From: an uncultured Pseudomonadota bacterium
GTDB taxonomy: Bacteria; Pseudomonadota; Gammaproteobacteria; Burkholderiales; SG8-39
Assembly (NCBI GenBank): GCA_903909415.1
Contig: CAIVVS010000314.1
Coordinates: 1 to 7,757 of the forward strand
Length of the DNA stretch: 7,757 nt
Direction of reading: 5' to 3'
Position numbers and translations under genes: made by a program. Within the stretch, counting starts at the first letter, position 1. Each line of letters begins with the position of its first letter. This document shows positions 6,708 to 7,757 of the stretch, piece by piece. The notes under the pieces were generated by a model, which worked only from the letters and a program-made list of their open reading frames with translations, did no database searches and had not been told where the DNA came from.

Positions 6708-7157
6708 ATGTCCAATGCGCCCGCGCACGCCCGAAAGCTGGTCCACACCGAGTCCGTGCGCATCCGCTGGGGTGACATGGACGCCCAGGTCCACGTCAAC
6801 AACGTCGAGTACTTCCGCTACATGGAAGTGGCGCGCATCGCGTTCTTCGAGACCCTGGGCGTGCGCCCGGGCGGCTCGGGCCTGCCCCCGGGCGCGCAGC
6901 CGGTGATCATCAGCACCGCCTGCACCTACCTGCGCTCGCTGACGTTCCCTGGCGACGTGCTGGTGGACGTCTACCTCGGCGAGCCGGGCCGCAGCAGCGT
7001 GATGACCTGGTATGCCATGCGCACCGAGCGGGACCCCGGCACGGTGTACGCGGAGGGTTCCGCCAAGCTGTGCTGGGTGGGTGGGGAGGACCGCAAGGCG
7101 ATCCCGCTGCCCGAGCGCATCCGCAACCTGCTGGAGCAGTCCCCGCTGCCGAACTGA
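6708..7157 (+). CDS. acyl-CoA thioesterase, 4HBT/YbgC-like hotdog fold
   Basis: A 149-residue hotdog-fold thioesterase that hydrolyses an acyl-CoA to the free acid and CoA. It is normal length for the YbgC/4-hydroxybenzoyl-CoA thioesterase group, which works as oligomers in the cytoplasm. The signature is R20WGDMDAQVHVNNVEYFRYME40, with D23/D25, H29 and N31-N32 in the usual active-site segment. The central helix continues ARIAFFETLGV. Later strands include TACTYLRSLTFPGDVLVDV (70-88). The frame is open upstream to 6642, but the start at 6708 is chosen because the family pattern begins just after it. No start codon lies between the predicted transcription start (about 6666) and 6708. I see no Shine-Dalgarno. 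The gene is 66 nt ahead of the acetoacetyl-CoA synthetase on the same strand, so they are probably co-transcribed. The substrate is unknown. Confidence 0.92.
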   Translation: MSNAPAHARKLVHTESVRIRWGDMDAQVHVNNVEYFRYMEVARIAFFETLGVRPGGSGLPPGAQPVIISTACTYLRSLTFPGDVLVDVYLGEPGRSSVMTWYAMRTERDPGTVYAEGSAKLCWVGGEDRKAIPLPERIRNLLEQSPLPN

Positions 7158-7211
7158 GGTGCCCGAGAGGCGCCGCTGCGGCCGTATCGCCGCATCGAAC
7201 CGAACCTAGCT

Positions 7212-7215
7212 GGAG
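7212..7215 (+). promoter_or_regulatory. ribosome binding site of acetoacetyl-CoA synthetase
   Basis: GGAG 8 nt before the ATG at 7224, which supports this start. Confidence 0.7.
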
Positions 7216-7223
7216 CAACGACC

Positions 7224-7757
7224 ATGTCCGCCGCCACGCCCGACGCCGACCGCCCGCTCTGGGAGCCCAGCCAGGACCGGATCGAACAGGCCAACCTCAC
7301 GCGCTTTGCGCGCGCCGCGGTGCGCGACTGGAACCTGACTTGCAACGACTGGCCGTCCTTCATGGCCTGGAGCCTGTCCGATCCCGAGCAGTTCTGGCAG
7401 TCGGTGTGGCGCCATTGCGGGGTGATCGCGAGCGAACGCGGCGAACGCGTGGTCGCGGACCGCGAGAAGATGCCCGGCGCGCGCTGGTTCCCGGACGCGA
7501 AGCTGAACTATGCGCAGAACCTGCTGCGCTGGCGCGACGATGACCGCGCGCTGGTGTTCTGGGGCGAGGACAAGGTCAAGCGCCGCGTCACCCACAACGA
7601 GCTCTACGACGAGGTGTCTTGCATCGCCTCGGCCCTGCGCGCCATGGGCGTGAAGCCCGGCGACCGTGTCGCGGGCTACCTGCCGAACATGCCCGAGTCC
7701 GTCATGGCCATGCTCGCCGCCGCCAGCGTGGGTGCGATCTGGTCGTCCTGCTCGCCG
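7224..7757 (+). CDS. aacS: acetoacetyl-CoA synthetase, N-terminal 178 residues (3' end outside window)
   Basis: The enzyme is an AMP-forming ligase that converts acetoacetate, ATP and CoA to acetoacetyl-CoA, as in ketone-body or polyhydroxybutyrate-derived carbon use. The frame is open from the ATG at 7224 to the window end, giving 178 codons; the family is usually about 650-660 residues. PLWEPSQDRIEQANLTRF (11-28) is the typical AacS N-terminus. Residues about 35-100 form the acetyl-CoA synthetase N-terminal domain (DPEQFWQSVWRHCGVI, then MPGARWFPDAKLNYAQNLL). The adenylate-forming domain begins with ALVFWGEDKVKRRVTHNEL (109-127) and GVKPGDRVAGYLPNMPESV (142-160). The AIWSSCSP ending favours AacS over acetate-specific Acs. 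ATP-binding and acetylatable lysine motifs lie outside the window. A GGAG at 7212 supports the start. The gene follows the thioesterase on the same strand. Confidence 0.93.
   Translation, partial: MSAATPDADRPLWEPSQDRIEQANLTRFARAAVRDWNLTCNDWPSFMAWSLSDPEQFWQSVWRHCGVIASERGERVVADREKMPGARWFPDAKLNYAQNLLRWRDDDRALVFWGEDKVKRRVTHNELYDEVSCIASALRAMGVKPGDRVAGYLPNMPESVMAMLAAASVGAIWSSCSP

Noticed and set aside
7177..7194. A 6-bp stem with a 6-nt loop between the thioesterase and aacS
   Set aside because: It is not followed by a T-run and is short for GC-rich DNA, so I do not call it a terminator. The two genes may well be co-transcribed.

Overview
The window is GC-rich chromosomal DNA, densely packed with genes and free of mobile elements, RNA genes and CRISPR arrays. 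The gene set is an MCAD-like acyl-CoA dehydrogenase, ETF:ubiquinone oxidoreductase, a YbgC/4HBT thioesterase and acetoacetyl-CoA synthetase. With the base composition this suggests an aerobic, ubiquinone-using proteobacterium. A high-GC gammaproteobacterium of the Xanthomonas/Lysobacter kind is my best guess, but the assignment is an inference and not proven by any single sequence.

Layout from left to right: (1) the C-terminal 427 codons of an acyl-CoA dehydrogenase on the + strand, ending at 1285; (2) a convergent, all-minus block read from right to left as ETF-QO (6624-4966), a SulP anion transporter with STAS and cyclic-nucleotide-binding domains (4867-2633), a TetR regulator (2545-1949) and a GNAT acetyltransferase (1952-1302, overlapping the TetR stop by 4 nt); (3) a divergent + strand pair of a thioesterase (6708-7157) and the first 178 codons of acetoacetyl-CoA synthetase (from 7224, running off the end). 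No gap between genes exceeds 100 nt. The four informative gaps are 2546-2632, 4868-4965, 6625-6707 and 7158-7223.

How the genes fit together: the acyl-CoA dehydrogenase passes electrons through ETF to ETF-QO and on to ubiquinone. The thioesterase and acetoacetyl-CoA synthetase also act on acyl-CoA and ketone-body metabolism, so both ends of the window belong to fatty acid and acyl-CoA catabolism. The transporter and the TetR-GNAT pair sit between them and may be functionally separate.

The most interesting material is regulatory. A perfect 22-bp palindrome (6645-6666) lies between ETF-QO and the thioesterase. Its AT-rich core contains a consensus TATAAT on both strands, so it looks like a symmetric bidirectional promoter. 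A perfect FNR/FixK-type box (4920-4933) lies upstream of the SulP-CNBD gene. A short dyad (2558-2569) lies between the candidate -35 and -10 of the tetR gene, whose mRNA may be leaderless. I see no clearly novel multi-gene system. The unusual single-gene architecture is the SulP-STAS-CNBD fusion.
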